A DNA stretch of 64,000 bases from Cristatella mucedo (taxonomy: Eukaryota > Bryozoa > Phylactolaemata > Cristatellidae): contig WPIO01000055.1 of the NCBI GenBank assembly GCA_009760855.2, forward strand, positions 2,023,501 through 2,087,500. The letters run 5' to 3'. Every line of letters starts with the position of its first letter. Position 1 is the first letter of the stretch. The notes under the pieces are model-generated. The model saw only the letters and a list, made by a program, of their open reading frames with translations. It searched no databases and was not told the DNA's origin. Position numbers and translations under genes: made by a program. Positions 23,641-35,100 of the stretch are shown here, in pieces.

Positions 23641-25437
23641 CTGAGTAGGAAGTATTTTTTTCAGATCGGCCGGAATAAGTGAATGAAGGGGGGGTCTTAA
23701 AGTGAGTTGTCAGAATCTTGAAGTCGATCTCTCATTTGATGGGGAACATTTACCTGTGTCGTATCTATCTAAGCTCTACTGGCTGTCTATCTTGTTAGTG
23801 CTCAGACCTCTATCTTGCTTTTTATCATTAAGATCACTTTTTGTCAGCAGTTTCTAACGATGACTTATCCCCCCTGCTTTTGACTGAGCTCTCGGAAGAC
23901 CAATAAAAAAAACCTAAAAACACCAATGTGCACGGCTTCAGCAGACCTTTGAAGAGTGATTTTAAAATGACACCGACTGAAGCAATTGCAGTGGCAATGT
24001 AGCAGCAGTTGCAGGAGTATTTCTCGGGCGTGACAAGGAACACAAGGCTTTAGTAAATGCTGCTGTGTAGTCCAGCTCTGCATATCTGACATTTTAACAG
24101 TCATCCGGTTGCCCATGACAAGTACCTCTCACTTTGGCATGGAGCCATATGTCCCAGGGAATTCTTTGGCTGTTTCCTGCTGAATGCAAGCATACTAGCA
24201 GATCAGTTTTAACATCCAAAGGCATTATCACCGATGCTACGTTGTGCAAAGTTGCAGGTCCACAGTTGAAGTGGTGCTTTCAGCACGTTCAACTTCTTGA
24301 CAATAATGCTCCTTGGGATGGCCAATCACCTGCCAATTGCTCATTCGATGCATCATTGCCAATTGCAACTTCTCCATGTCTGTCATACCAGTCGTCGAAG
24401 CCGCAGCATATGCACGAGTGACTCTTTCTCAGCCACTTTGTTCGATTTTCTACCGAGGCACTTCCGGAGGCTGCATTGGGTTGGGTAGGAGTTGGTGCAG
24501 ATGCTGCGATGCCCTCCTGCTTCTAGCATCTGTCTGCATCTACGTTTTTGTGTTCCAATACGTAAAATTTGAAATTTAAGCACAGAATCATTCCTGGCAT
24601 TGGTCAGTGTGATATCCAATGAAGCTACCCCTACAGATCCCGACCGATGCTCATTCAAGGCTCGTTTTTTATTGCATTGTTGATCTTTTGCTGCAGTTCC
24701 TCCATCGGCAGTGGTCTGTCGTTTAAACCACAAGCGCATGGGCATTTTTCGTTATGCTGCTCGAACCTTCGGGGCTGCTCTGTTTGGTTGCCGTGGCTGC
24801 CACACCACGGTTTGGCCTCAGGCACACCATCGACAAGCTGCAGCAGGTAAGGCGATTGTGTGACGGAAGTGCTAGGGAAGTTGGGTGGCATTGAACAAGA
24901 GTGGCAAGAAGTGTAGATGTTTTCTTTCAGGCACATCTGTGACCACGAGTGGGCAGATGTTTCCAACATCGATTTCACCAGTGCATGCAGATGTTGTTGA
25001 TGCCTCAGTGCACCAGCTCGTCTCTTCTGTTCTCGTCTGTGCCTCTAGTGAAGCTTGCTTGTTTGATGTAGGAGGTACTATAGTGCATGTACAGATATGT
25101 GCTTACTTGCCTGTGCTTCCCCTCCTCACGATCGAAGCACAGTTACTCACTGCCGTGTCTGCTCGTAGTGCAGAGCAGCTGACTCTTTTTGGAAGACGGG
25201 AGGGGGCACGATGCTTATGCTGTATGTGCAGCAGCAGCACAGGGCCTTCCCATAGAATGGAAACCTTGACGTCGGTCGAGTGATGGGTTTACAGCTTTGA
25301 GCATCCACCGATTCACACTGGAAAATGTGTCAAAGTGACGAGGGCGTGACAGGAGCAGCAGCGGAGAGATTATGCCGATGTCGGCATGTGGCCTTGGTGC
25401 CCCCCACACTCCGCCTGCAGCGTGCATCCATATTTTA
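23641..25437. other. Unresolved interval with coding-like stretches on both strands
   Basis: Minus strand 24655-24978 encodes LVDGVPEAKPWCGSHGNQTE, then NEKCPCACGLNDRPLPMEEL, a Cys-rich protein-like segment. On the plus strand, 24698-24847 and 24932-25280 form two open segments joined by a good donor (GCAGCAG|gtaagg) and acceptor (ttttctttcag). The two readings exclude each other; neither matches a family I can name. This lies between the two WRN modules, so plus-strand exons here could belong to copy 2. Confidence 0.3.
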
Positions 25438-25785
25438 TGATAATAATAATAATATATTTGATAAAGTGCCCTCAGTTAACTCAATCTCTTTCTAGGCGCT
25501 TTATCTTTGCTGCAAAGGAAGCATGATCGAATGGTTGGTGGTAGAATGCTCAGTAAACAACAAGAATAATATGGTTAAGGGTGACATGCACAGGGTCCGC
25601 CTGCAAGTGTGCTTAGTGGCAGCATGCACAGTGTCAGCATGCATAAGCACATAGAAGTCGAATCACAAGGACCCCCTGAATACTGTGATGAATAGGTGCA
25701 TTTTTAATTTCTTTTTAAATGTGGTCAAGTCAAAAGATGTGAAGCAAGTCGGGAGTGAATTCCAGCCTTCGGGAGCATATTTTAG
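25438..25785 (-). mobile_element. LINE family 2, 3' end
   Basis: An (AAT)n tail, then TTTCTAGGCGCTTTATC, GGTGACATGCACAGGGTC and AGCAAGTCGGGAGTGAATTC, antisense. It ends about 250 nt before the first exon of WRN copy 2. Confidence 0.85.
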
Positions 25786-26032
25786 CGTGGATGAGCAGCG
25801 TGCATGTTTTAGGTCACCGTCGGCGGCTGAAAACTCGCTTGCATGTCACCTGTGGCGCGCACTTGCCGAAGCTCGATCATTCGGGGTCAAAGCCCACTGC
25901 GCCATAGGGTTTTATGTTGGCGTCAGCAGCATTGGTTCGAGCAGTCACAACTGTTGATATTGTGCATGGAAGTTTACTAAGAAGCAGCCGTACCTTTGCA
26001 GGATCTGGTCGGTGCACTATCGTATTTGACAG

Positions 26033-26192
26033 ACTGCTTTCAACAGCAGGCAAAGAGTCGTCCGCCTTGCCGCCATCGTCTGTCACTCCTTCGTTGCCTG
26101 CTGCCCAGCTTCCTGCACCCCGAAGGAATGCCGAGGAATCGCCGATGATGGATCTGGGTGGCGAAGTGCGAGATTTGCTGACGGCTGTGATG
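26033..26192 (+). CDS. WRN-like copy 2, exon 1: start of RQC
   Basis: Acceptor cgtatttgacag|A and donor GTGATG|gtaatt, phase 2 in and 0 out. It starts LLSTAGK where copy 1 starts LLSAANG, then a Pro/Ser/Ala-rich stretch, then [16 protein letters not shown] (copy 1 VDLGPEAKLLLTAVK). A frame stop at 25905-25907 limits the exon; the AG at 26000-26001 is a less likely alternative acceptor. Confidence 0.72.
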
Positions 26193-29100
26193 GTAATTTG
26201 CTTAGCTGCTCACTTCATCTGACCCGTGAAAGATAAGCTACTGTTCGTTCGTCCTTGACCTTGACTCCATGACCGTACAAGAGATGTTGCATGCATGCCG
26301 TAGCTGCTCGTCGGTTTGTTGTGCCGCCTCTACCGATCCCTGACTGAGTAGTGGAACGTTTATGAACGAAGCCCGTACTGTTTATAATGTCTGGCTAGCC
26401 GACCGCGAAATAGTGCAAGCTCTCGGGCGCAGGGCACGAGTGTGGCTGGCTGTATAGTGTGGCACCAAAGTTTGCCGGTGTGGTACCGAGGTCGAGCCAA
26501 CAGTGGCATGACCGTTAATCCTGTGGCCTACAGGCTAGAGAAAAAACTCAGCTGCTTTTATGCATCCACAGGCTGATCCCAAATCTGCCATATCATAAGA
26601 TGCTCCTTAGGTGTAAACCTGATGTCTCTTTATTGAATTGAGTGATACATGTAGGTTCGTGCACACCCTTCGTGTCAGCCAGGCAGGTGAATGTATCTCC
26701 GTCACTAACTCCACAAAGTCATAAAGACCATGTGGGTGTTACGCAGGAGAGTTTTGTATAGCCCACTCACAGCCTAGGCGGCTTTCGGTTCGCATTCGGT
26801 AGCCAACAGACTTCGTCTCACGCAACAAAGAGAAAGTGGGAAGCATAGCAGAGTTAGGAGAGCAGTTGAGGTAGTGAGTATCATGGAAGTAGCAGTTCAG
26901 GACCGCTGAAAAAGATGTGCCGTAGTCGGCAGTTGGAGAGTAGATGTCGTTTCGTAAGAATTGTGGAAGCGAGTTCCACAGTCTAGGAATGGATAGACTG
27001 CCTCTCATTGTTGGTGTGTTGAATGGCTGGTGGGTAGGGCACGTTTTCGTAGTATCTAGATTGTGACACAGCTTGCTCCTGCGTCTGTCGAAGCAAGTTT
27101 TTCTTTACAACAATTAAGCCCTGCCACCCGTGCATGCCGTGCCGATGAGTTTTCTTACGCATGAAAGCCCGTGTGACTAGCAGCCAACTCGTCCTCTAGC
27201 TCTAGTCATCCGTGCTCCCAAACTACAACTGCTGCTTGGTGGATGAATCTCTTGGTGACTGGTCCATAGTGTTAGTCCTAGACTGTGGAACTCACTTCCA
27301 CAGTTCTTACGCAACGACCACTAAAAATAAAAAAATAAAATCTTAGGTGATTAAACAGCCTCTTTTTGTATAGCGACAGAAGAGCCTTTACGGCTATCAC
27401 CACCGCTTGCAGTGGCGATAAAGAATCGCCCACCGCAGGAATCGAACCCACGACCTCGGGCCGAGGTCGTGAAAAGCAACCGCCTAATCCCAGTGAGCCA
27501 TTGCGGCTCACCGTGAGTAGTGTGATTAACGCGTTGGATCAAACCAAAGTTCTCCAGAAAGTTGAGAAATGAGCTGATCTGGCTTCCGCATAATAATTAT
27601 ATTTGTATTGTTATTATTATTTATTGTTATGTGATGCAATGATTTTAATATTTCTTGTTGCGATTCAGTATAATTGGGGTCTTGCAAATACAGATTAGAG
27701 TTGTTTATTATAATTATAATAAATAATTTAATAAATAAAAGCCTCATTTACATAGCATTCTTAGAGAACTTGATCTCAATCCAGGTGCTTTACATGTGCC
27801 GAAGGGCTTTCCTCCCTGCGCTAAAGAGCAGCCTCGGGCGACTCCTAGCGTGGTGTACACCTTTACTTGATTACTCCGTAATACCTTCGGGTATTCCGCT
27901 GCTATCTTCGCTGTGACTTTTTATGAGCTGTCCTTGGATATGCTACACAAAACAGGACCTGCTTAGCATAAGATGCGATGTCGCCATTAGTCGATACCTA
28001 CCGGCGGGCCTTCTCCGGCGGGTCAGTGAGAACCTTCCTGCATCCTGCGTTCGCCCTATCAACAGCTCGGCTATCAAACCTACGACTCGTAAGTTTAAAG
28101 CGCTAAATAGTACTTGTTGCAGTAGTAGCCCACCCGACGTAGCCCAGCAAGTTGTGAAACGTCGTCCGACGGCCGTTACCAAGGTCCAATTCAAATTCGA
28201 AGAGCCAGCATCCGTCGGGCTAGACGCAAACGGTAGAGAATACGAGCCACTTCATCGCCGTCGCCCAGTTGTTGGACAGCCTTTTAAATTCCGCCTACTA
28301 AATATCCGCTCGCTAAAAACCAAGGGGTTACTTACCCGCAATTAGGTGGTCCAGGAGAAGCTAAATGCATTTCTGCTTACCGAAACTTGGATGACGCCTT
28401 ATTCCAGTAGCTGTATTCCTGAGACCACTCCACCCGGGTTCTCATTCTATCAGTCCATTCGTTCTGACAAGGTTGGTGGCGGGGTTGCAATTGTTGTTCG
28501 CGAATCGTTTGGCTATAAGATGTGCAGTTTCTCGCATGGGCCATCGTTTGAATCGGTTGCTATCAGGTCTTCATCAAAGACAATGCCTCTCACTGTTGTG
28601 ATATACCGGCCTCCCTTCTGGCTGTCTGTCTTAACTTGTTTATAGAGGAGTTTTCAGAGTTCCTCGCTAAAATATTTGTGTGTGACAGGCCGTTACTAAT
28701 TGTAGGAGACTTCAATATTCACTTTAAATACCCTAGCAACAGCCAGGTCCGCTCATTTCTTGACTGTCTGGAGAATCTTGGTTTGGCCCAACACGTTAAT
28801 CATAGCTCCCACGTTGGTGGCCACATTCTAGATCTCGTGATCACTAAGGATGTCCTCCCCACTGACCTTGTGGTGTGCCCACTGACCCTCTCAGATCATT
28901 GTTCGGTCTCGTTTACTGTTCCTGCTTCCTCGTACGTACAGGGCAATGTCGAATTCTTCAAACGACGTAACTTACAAAGCATTGACGTGGACAAGTTTTT
29001 GAAATCTGTTTGTGATGCAGGCCTTCTTGATCTGCATTCAGACTCGACCGACAGCCTCGATACCCTCACTGATGCGATGAACATGATACTCAGGAGTGCT

Positions 29101-32100
29101 CTTGACAAGCATGCCCCCGTTTGCTCTATCCGTGTTCAAAGTCGTCGAGATTGCTTTCAATTTACAAAAAAACTCCTTAAGATGCGCCGTGTTAAGCGCA
29201 GGCTGGAACGTCGCTTCAAGAAATCCGGGTCTGAGGCAGACCTAGTCAATTTTAAAGACTTCCTTCGAGTTTACACCCGAAAGCTTAAAAAAGCCAGGGC
29301 TTATTTTTTCATTAGAAAGCTGAATATCTGCCAGTCGGACACTAAACAGATTTACAAGACAGTAAATCATTTACTGGCCAATGCTGTGAGGTCTGACTCC
29401 CCAGATATTAAGGGCTCAGCCGAAAAGTTTTCAGCCTTCTTTAATGAAAAAAATGTGCACATTTGTGCCTCCATTAAGCCCCCTCCGACCAAAGCAATCG
29501 CCGTTCCTCAACCTGTGATCTTTCTTAAAAGGTTCTTCGATGTTTCTGCCTGTGATGTGGCTACCTTAATAAGGTCTAGCAAAAAGAGCTCGTCTCCTGA
29601 AGACCCTATACCTTCATCTCCGTGGTCTTCACTGGCAGTCGAACTTAGCCCTGCCATAACCCAGATTTGTAATGCTTCTTTGGGAAAAGGGGTCGTCCCC
29701 AAGTCCTTCAAATCGGCAATCGTTAGACCTATTCTTAAAAAGCCTGGATTAGACACAGAGGTCCTAGCAAACTATCGTCCAGTTTCCCTTCTTCCGTTCT
29801 TATCAAAGATTCTTGAAAAAATTGTTGCTAAGCAGCTAGTTGAACGTATTGAAAATAATGGAATGTCAGAAACATTTCAATCAGGGTTCAAGAGGCAGCA
29901 CTCCACTGAAACTGCTCTCCTCCGTGTTAACAATGACATTCTACGTGGCAACGACGATGGGAATGTCACTGCCCTGCTAGATCTGTCTGCTGCCTTCGAC
30001 ACCATTGATAACGAAGTTCTGCTTGAACGATTGAGAACAACGATCGGTCTGGCAGACGAAACACTGGCGTGGTTTAAATCATACTTGTCTGATCGTGTTC
30101 AATCAGTGTGGGGTCAGGTCTCAGACACGAGAAGGGTCACCTGTGGAGTCCCTCAAGGGTCTGTACTCGGTCCCTTGCTGTTCTCTATTTATACACAACC
30201 TCTGGGAAAAGTGATTAATGCCCATGGAATAGGATATCACTTCTATGCTGACGATACTCAGTTGTATTTGTCATTTAAACCGTCGGAATCTGCTGCAGCA
30301 ACTGAGAAACTGAATGCATGCCATGCCGATATTCGATCCTAGATGTCGGAAAACTTCCTGAAATTGAATGACGATAAAACCGAACTGCTGCTCATAGGAC
30401 ACCCTAAGCGTGTGGCTGGATGAAAAGGCTTTGCTCTTCTAATAGGTGATGCTATTGTGCGACCTTCACCACATGCTCGTAATCTAGGTGTCGTGTTCGA
30501 CAGCTGCCTCAATTTCAAAAGCTTCATTCAGAAGACTGCCTCTACAGCTAGCCATCACATCCGATCCCTATCCAAGATTAGAAGCTGTCTCCCACAGTGG
30601 CTTGCAAAAAATTTAACTAGCTCTTTAATTCTGTCTCGGCTTGATTATTGTAATTCCCTTTTGGCTGGGCTGCGAAAGAAAGCTATTATGCCACTACAGC
30701 TGACTATGAATATGGCTGCAAGGCTGGTCTTCAAGTCCCAGCGGTTTGTGCACGTGTGTCCTCTGCTGAAAGAGCTAGAGGATGGTTGCCGGTTGAGCAA
30801 AGGATACAGAGCAAAGTTCTTATGCTGACCCACAAGGCACGCCACGGCTTGGCTCCTTCGTACCTAGCTGAACTGCTGCATCAGTTTCAGCCTGTTCGCG
30901 CCCTCAGGTCCTGTGTGGACAATACATTAGCTGTCCCATTTCTCCGCTTAAAGACAGTTGGCGATAGAAGCTTTAGCTCTGCAGGTCCTAGACTGTGGAA
31001 CTCGCTTCCACAATTCTTACGCAACGACTCTCCAACTGCCGACTATGGCACATCTTTTTCAGCGGTCCTGAACTGCTACTTCTATGCCACTCACTACCTC
31101 AACTGCTCTCCTGACTCTGCTATGCTTCCCACTTTCTCTTTGTTGCGTGAGACGAAGTCTGTTGGCTACCGAATGCGTACCGAAAGCCGCTTAGGCTGTG
31201 AGTGTGCTATACAAAACTCTCCTGCGTAACACCCACCTGGTCTTTATGATTTTGTGGAGTTACTGACGGAGTTACATTACATTACATTAGGGCTGGAACC
31301 TGTGGCTCTGGTTGTTTAAGGCAGGGCACCAGTGGACCAAACCAGGGTGGCATAATTACAGTGCTTCCGTAGATTATATGTAGTTATCAAATAGTTTTAT
31401 ATTATATAATATTTGTATTATAGTTTATTATATAGTTCATGCCTCGAAGCAGTGCATCGTCAGCACTGCCCTCCGAGTTCAGCTTGCTGGCGATGTTGAG
31501 AGTGGTGCAGTTACCGGCTGCAGCGTGCCTTTCTCGAGAGCATAGCTGTGACAGCAATAAGCCGACCGTCTGACGTTTAAGAACCGTTGAAGCTGGCACG
31601 TGGCTCTATTGAGTGGTATTTTGGGTCGGGAGCAGTCAGAAGCCTCTACCGATAGTTGACTGGTTGCTTATGAGCCACGTGGCTTGGATGCTTCGAGACC
31701 ACGTGCTTGCATTCTTCAGGTCATGCATGAGAGGTTCGGTCGACATACGGTGGCACAATTTCTACGAGGTGTCAGTACGCCGAGTCTGGCCAGCAAGATT
31801 GGGAAGTGCGTGTCTCTGCCCGAGTTTGGCTGTGGCAGCTACCGCTCGGAAGCCTTCTGGGTCGCTCTGGGTAAGCAGCATTTGGCCTTGACTTTGTCAT
31901 CTCGTCTCTCCCCTGAGACGCTGCCTGCTGCTCTACAATAATGCCGGTCGCGTCCTTGATTCTTTCAGGAGTTTAGGGTTGTTACCTTAGAGCCAGATTG
32001 CAATTCTGCGTTTAGTCATGCAGTCAGTTTGAGAAGAATGCCAAGCCATTTACCATTACACCGGCACAATAGTATACTTTAGTTTACTGTCGTCTGTTTG

Positions 32101-35100
32101 CAGTTTTTAGTTGCCTCGTAAGCCGTGTCTCATTTGGCTGTGATTGTGGCCAGCCCGATATTACTTTATAGTAAAATAAAAGAAAATAAGGTTTGCTGAT
32201 GTAACTTAGTAATAGTAATGATACAGCGTATATATATGGATACAGCGGATATATTGCTGTGGTTTTTTGCTCTCTTCTTCTTTTTTTAATGGCCACAATT
32301 CAGCAGACGTCGCTATATTTTTTGTAAGTGTGTTGTAAGCTTCGGAAGCATTAGAACTGCTTTTGCATTTGGCATCTCCTTGCATTCGATCGACACATCT
32401 TAGCTTCAACGTTTTGCTTTCTAAGCAAAGTTGTGTTGGGATTTTGACACCACCTCCGGGTTGTTCACAGCTCTGCTGCAGCCAAAGGCTGTATGCACAC
32501 ATGGTCGGCTTGACTAGCGTTCCAAGATCCGGCTACTCGTTACTCCTCATGTTCTTTAATAGCAAGGATAATAATGATACATTTTTATAGAACCCTTCAG
32601 AGAACTGAATCTCTCTCTAGCCACTTTACAGGTGCTGCATATAAAGCATTACCAAATGTTTGGTGGTAATATCCGCAAGCAGCAGGTATAATGTGCAAGC
32701 ACGTACATGCACACGAAGGGCGAATCACGAAGACCCACAAAATCACGAAGACCCACCAAATTCTGTAATAAAAAGGTGCATTTTAAACTTCTTTTTAATT
32801 ATCATCATGTCAGGGGACATTGTGACATGCGTCGGTAGTGAGTTCCAGGCTGTGGGAGCATAGGAACTAAAGGCAGGGTCTCCAACGGTTTTGAGGTTCA
32901 TACGAGGTATGGCTAAACGATTCGAATCAGAACAGCTGGTCGTACGATTCTTGGCCTGGTGGGGGGAGTACTTATAGGTAGGCTGGAGCCAGAGAATGAA
33001 GGGACCTAAAAGTAAGGGACAGAATAGTGAAGTCAATGTGCTGCTTGATTGCGAGCCAGTGCAGGTCGGTGAGAAGTGATGTAATGTGGCAACTGCTACG
33101 AACTCACGACAGATGAGCCTAGCTGCAGAGTTTGGCACCAGTTGAAAGGCTCCTAATTGCATGCACTGGTAGACCAGCAAGCAATGAGTTTCTTTGAGGG
33201 CAATCTTTGAGCTGCCTGATTGTTGAAGTAATGCTGGTAGTGTACATAGTGGGAGCCTGCCTTGTAATGTTGTGCTGAACATGTTCAAGTCGTCAAACGT
33301 CTTCAGCATCACGTGACTGCCTTTTCTTTTTGCAGCCGACCAGCTGATTGCTGATGGCTTCCTGAAGCAGCGATACTACGGCCATATGCCTTGCCTACAG
33401 CTGACCAATGCGGGCCTCAAGTGGCTGAGCACAAACATAGAAGGAACGTTACCGAAAACTATGATGCTTCTACCAAAAGCAGCCTTGATGCATGCACTGG
33501 CTATCAGCAAGACCGATCCTTTGCCATCAATTAGCAGCAATGTGGCTGCTCTCCCGGATGCGCCTGCAACTGATGTTCCGATTTTGCCACGGTAATTTCC
33601 ATGATCGTCAGTGCTGTTTTGCATTTGTGCTCAGCCAGTACCACTAGGCAGCGATGATGGCAAGTATTGTTTACGAGTCAAGGCGTTTTGCTTAATCGAC
33701 GGCAGGCTACTTGGTTTATTGTTGCTCTGCTCTCAAAGAAAAGTTGTGGCACTAGAAAGAAGGGATCTATCGTCATTTGCGTTTGAACTCGCTACCCGAT
33801 AGCAGATACGGAAGCTGCCAGGCTGGGTTATTTGACACTCGGCAGGCTTGATGTCGACTCTTTCCAGCTTTCCATATTCTCGATGGTGTGAGGTACTAGT
33901 TCGATCTGACCAGTGTGCTGGAGAGTTTCGGATTTTGCTAGCTGCTGGATGACCTCGTGGCTCATTGGGCCTATCATCTGTGCTCGGTTCTACATGGCAT
34001 CTGTTTGGTTCCAGTCACCGTTGCGCTCAGCTGGGAATTGCATGCATCTGGTTGCATAGAGCTGGGGCTGACTCTAGTCTGCAGAGCATCGATGCTGCAG
34101 CGGCATGTTGTTGCAGACACACAGCTTCTAGCAGCCCGACCAGCATGCCGTCCTCAGCAGGCAGAACAGGAACGATCATGTCAAACGGTGCGAGCAGTGA
34201 CAAAGAGGTGAGAGAAAGATTCGGCAATCTTATTTTTTCGTTATTTTTGCACTCACTTCCCTAGAGTGCTGCCAGATGGTGACTCGAGAAAATCGCAGGA
34301 CATTGCTTGCGGTGTTAAAGTGCAAGGTTCTGGACCTGCCTCGAACTAGTTGCCTCATGATTGGTACCGACACCAGGCTCTTGCAGTGCTGGCCAAGCTT
34401 TGGGTAACTCAGCCCTTGCAGGAAGATGCTACTGGTGCAGTACGACTGCAAGCGATCATGCAGCGGTGGCCACGTACTGCCACAAGAGAAGCTTCTAGGA
34501 AGCAAGCCATCAGGGTCAGGCTGCTAAGCCGTGATGTAGCTACCCGTGCCAGGCGATCTCCTGTCTGAATCTCGATTTGTCTTGGCTGGGAAGTAGTGCA
34601 GTATCAGACTGCGCCGATGTGACATCATTTGGAATTATTGCAGTGACACAGATGCTCGATACTTGCGGATTGGTATAGCATCACAGGAGTTACGTAGCTG
34701 CATTAATGCTTCAGCAGAGCAATACAAACCTGTTCAAATATGCACGAGGCATAAGCAAGCAGCTTTTTTGCTTCGGATTTTGCAGTTGATAGGCTGTGCC
34801 GGTTGTGAGCCCATTAACACAAATGATGTGAAATGAGGCTGCACTAGAGCTACCTAGCAAGGGTGCGACTGCATTATTGAAATGCCGGAACCATCACACT
34901 TGGTCAAATTATTAGTGTTAGAAATTCTTAGCAGTTTTAGAATTGTAAGCATCATGAACCATGAAACATGTCATAATCTGTTATTTACAAAGTATCAAAT
35001 GCCTTAGTGATGGTTAGTCAATGGTACTTTGGGCTTCGAGTTGTTGCATGCCGAGTTTTACGCTGTGGCTGGTGCTGTCCACGTGCGCCTCTCTATGGCT

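Noticed and set aside
24134-24421. Plus-strand 95-codon open frame
   Set aside because: No recognisable motif, and the same region reads as a broken antisense protein-like frame; left as unresolved.
27330-27510. Possible tRNA gene (A- and B-box promoter)
   Set aside because: The head does not close into a full cloverleaf, and the same unit with the same tail recurs at 36509 and 48520, as expected for a SINE.
28346-28645. Host gene with AP-endonuclease domain
   Set aside because: It is the endonuclease part of a CR1/L2-type LINE, with the RT directly downstream and a second copy at 57 kb.
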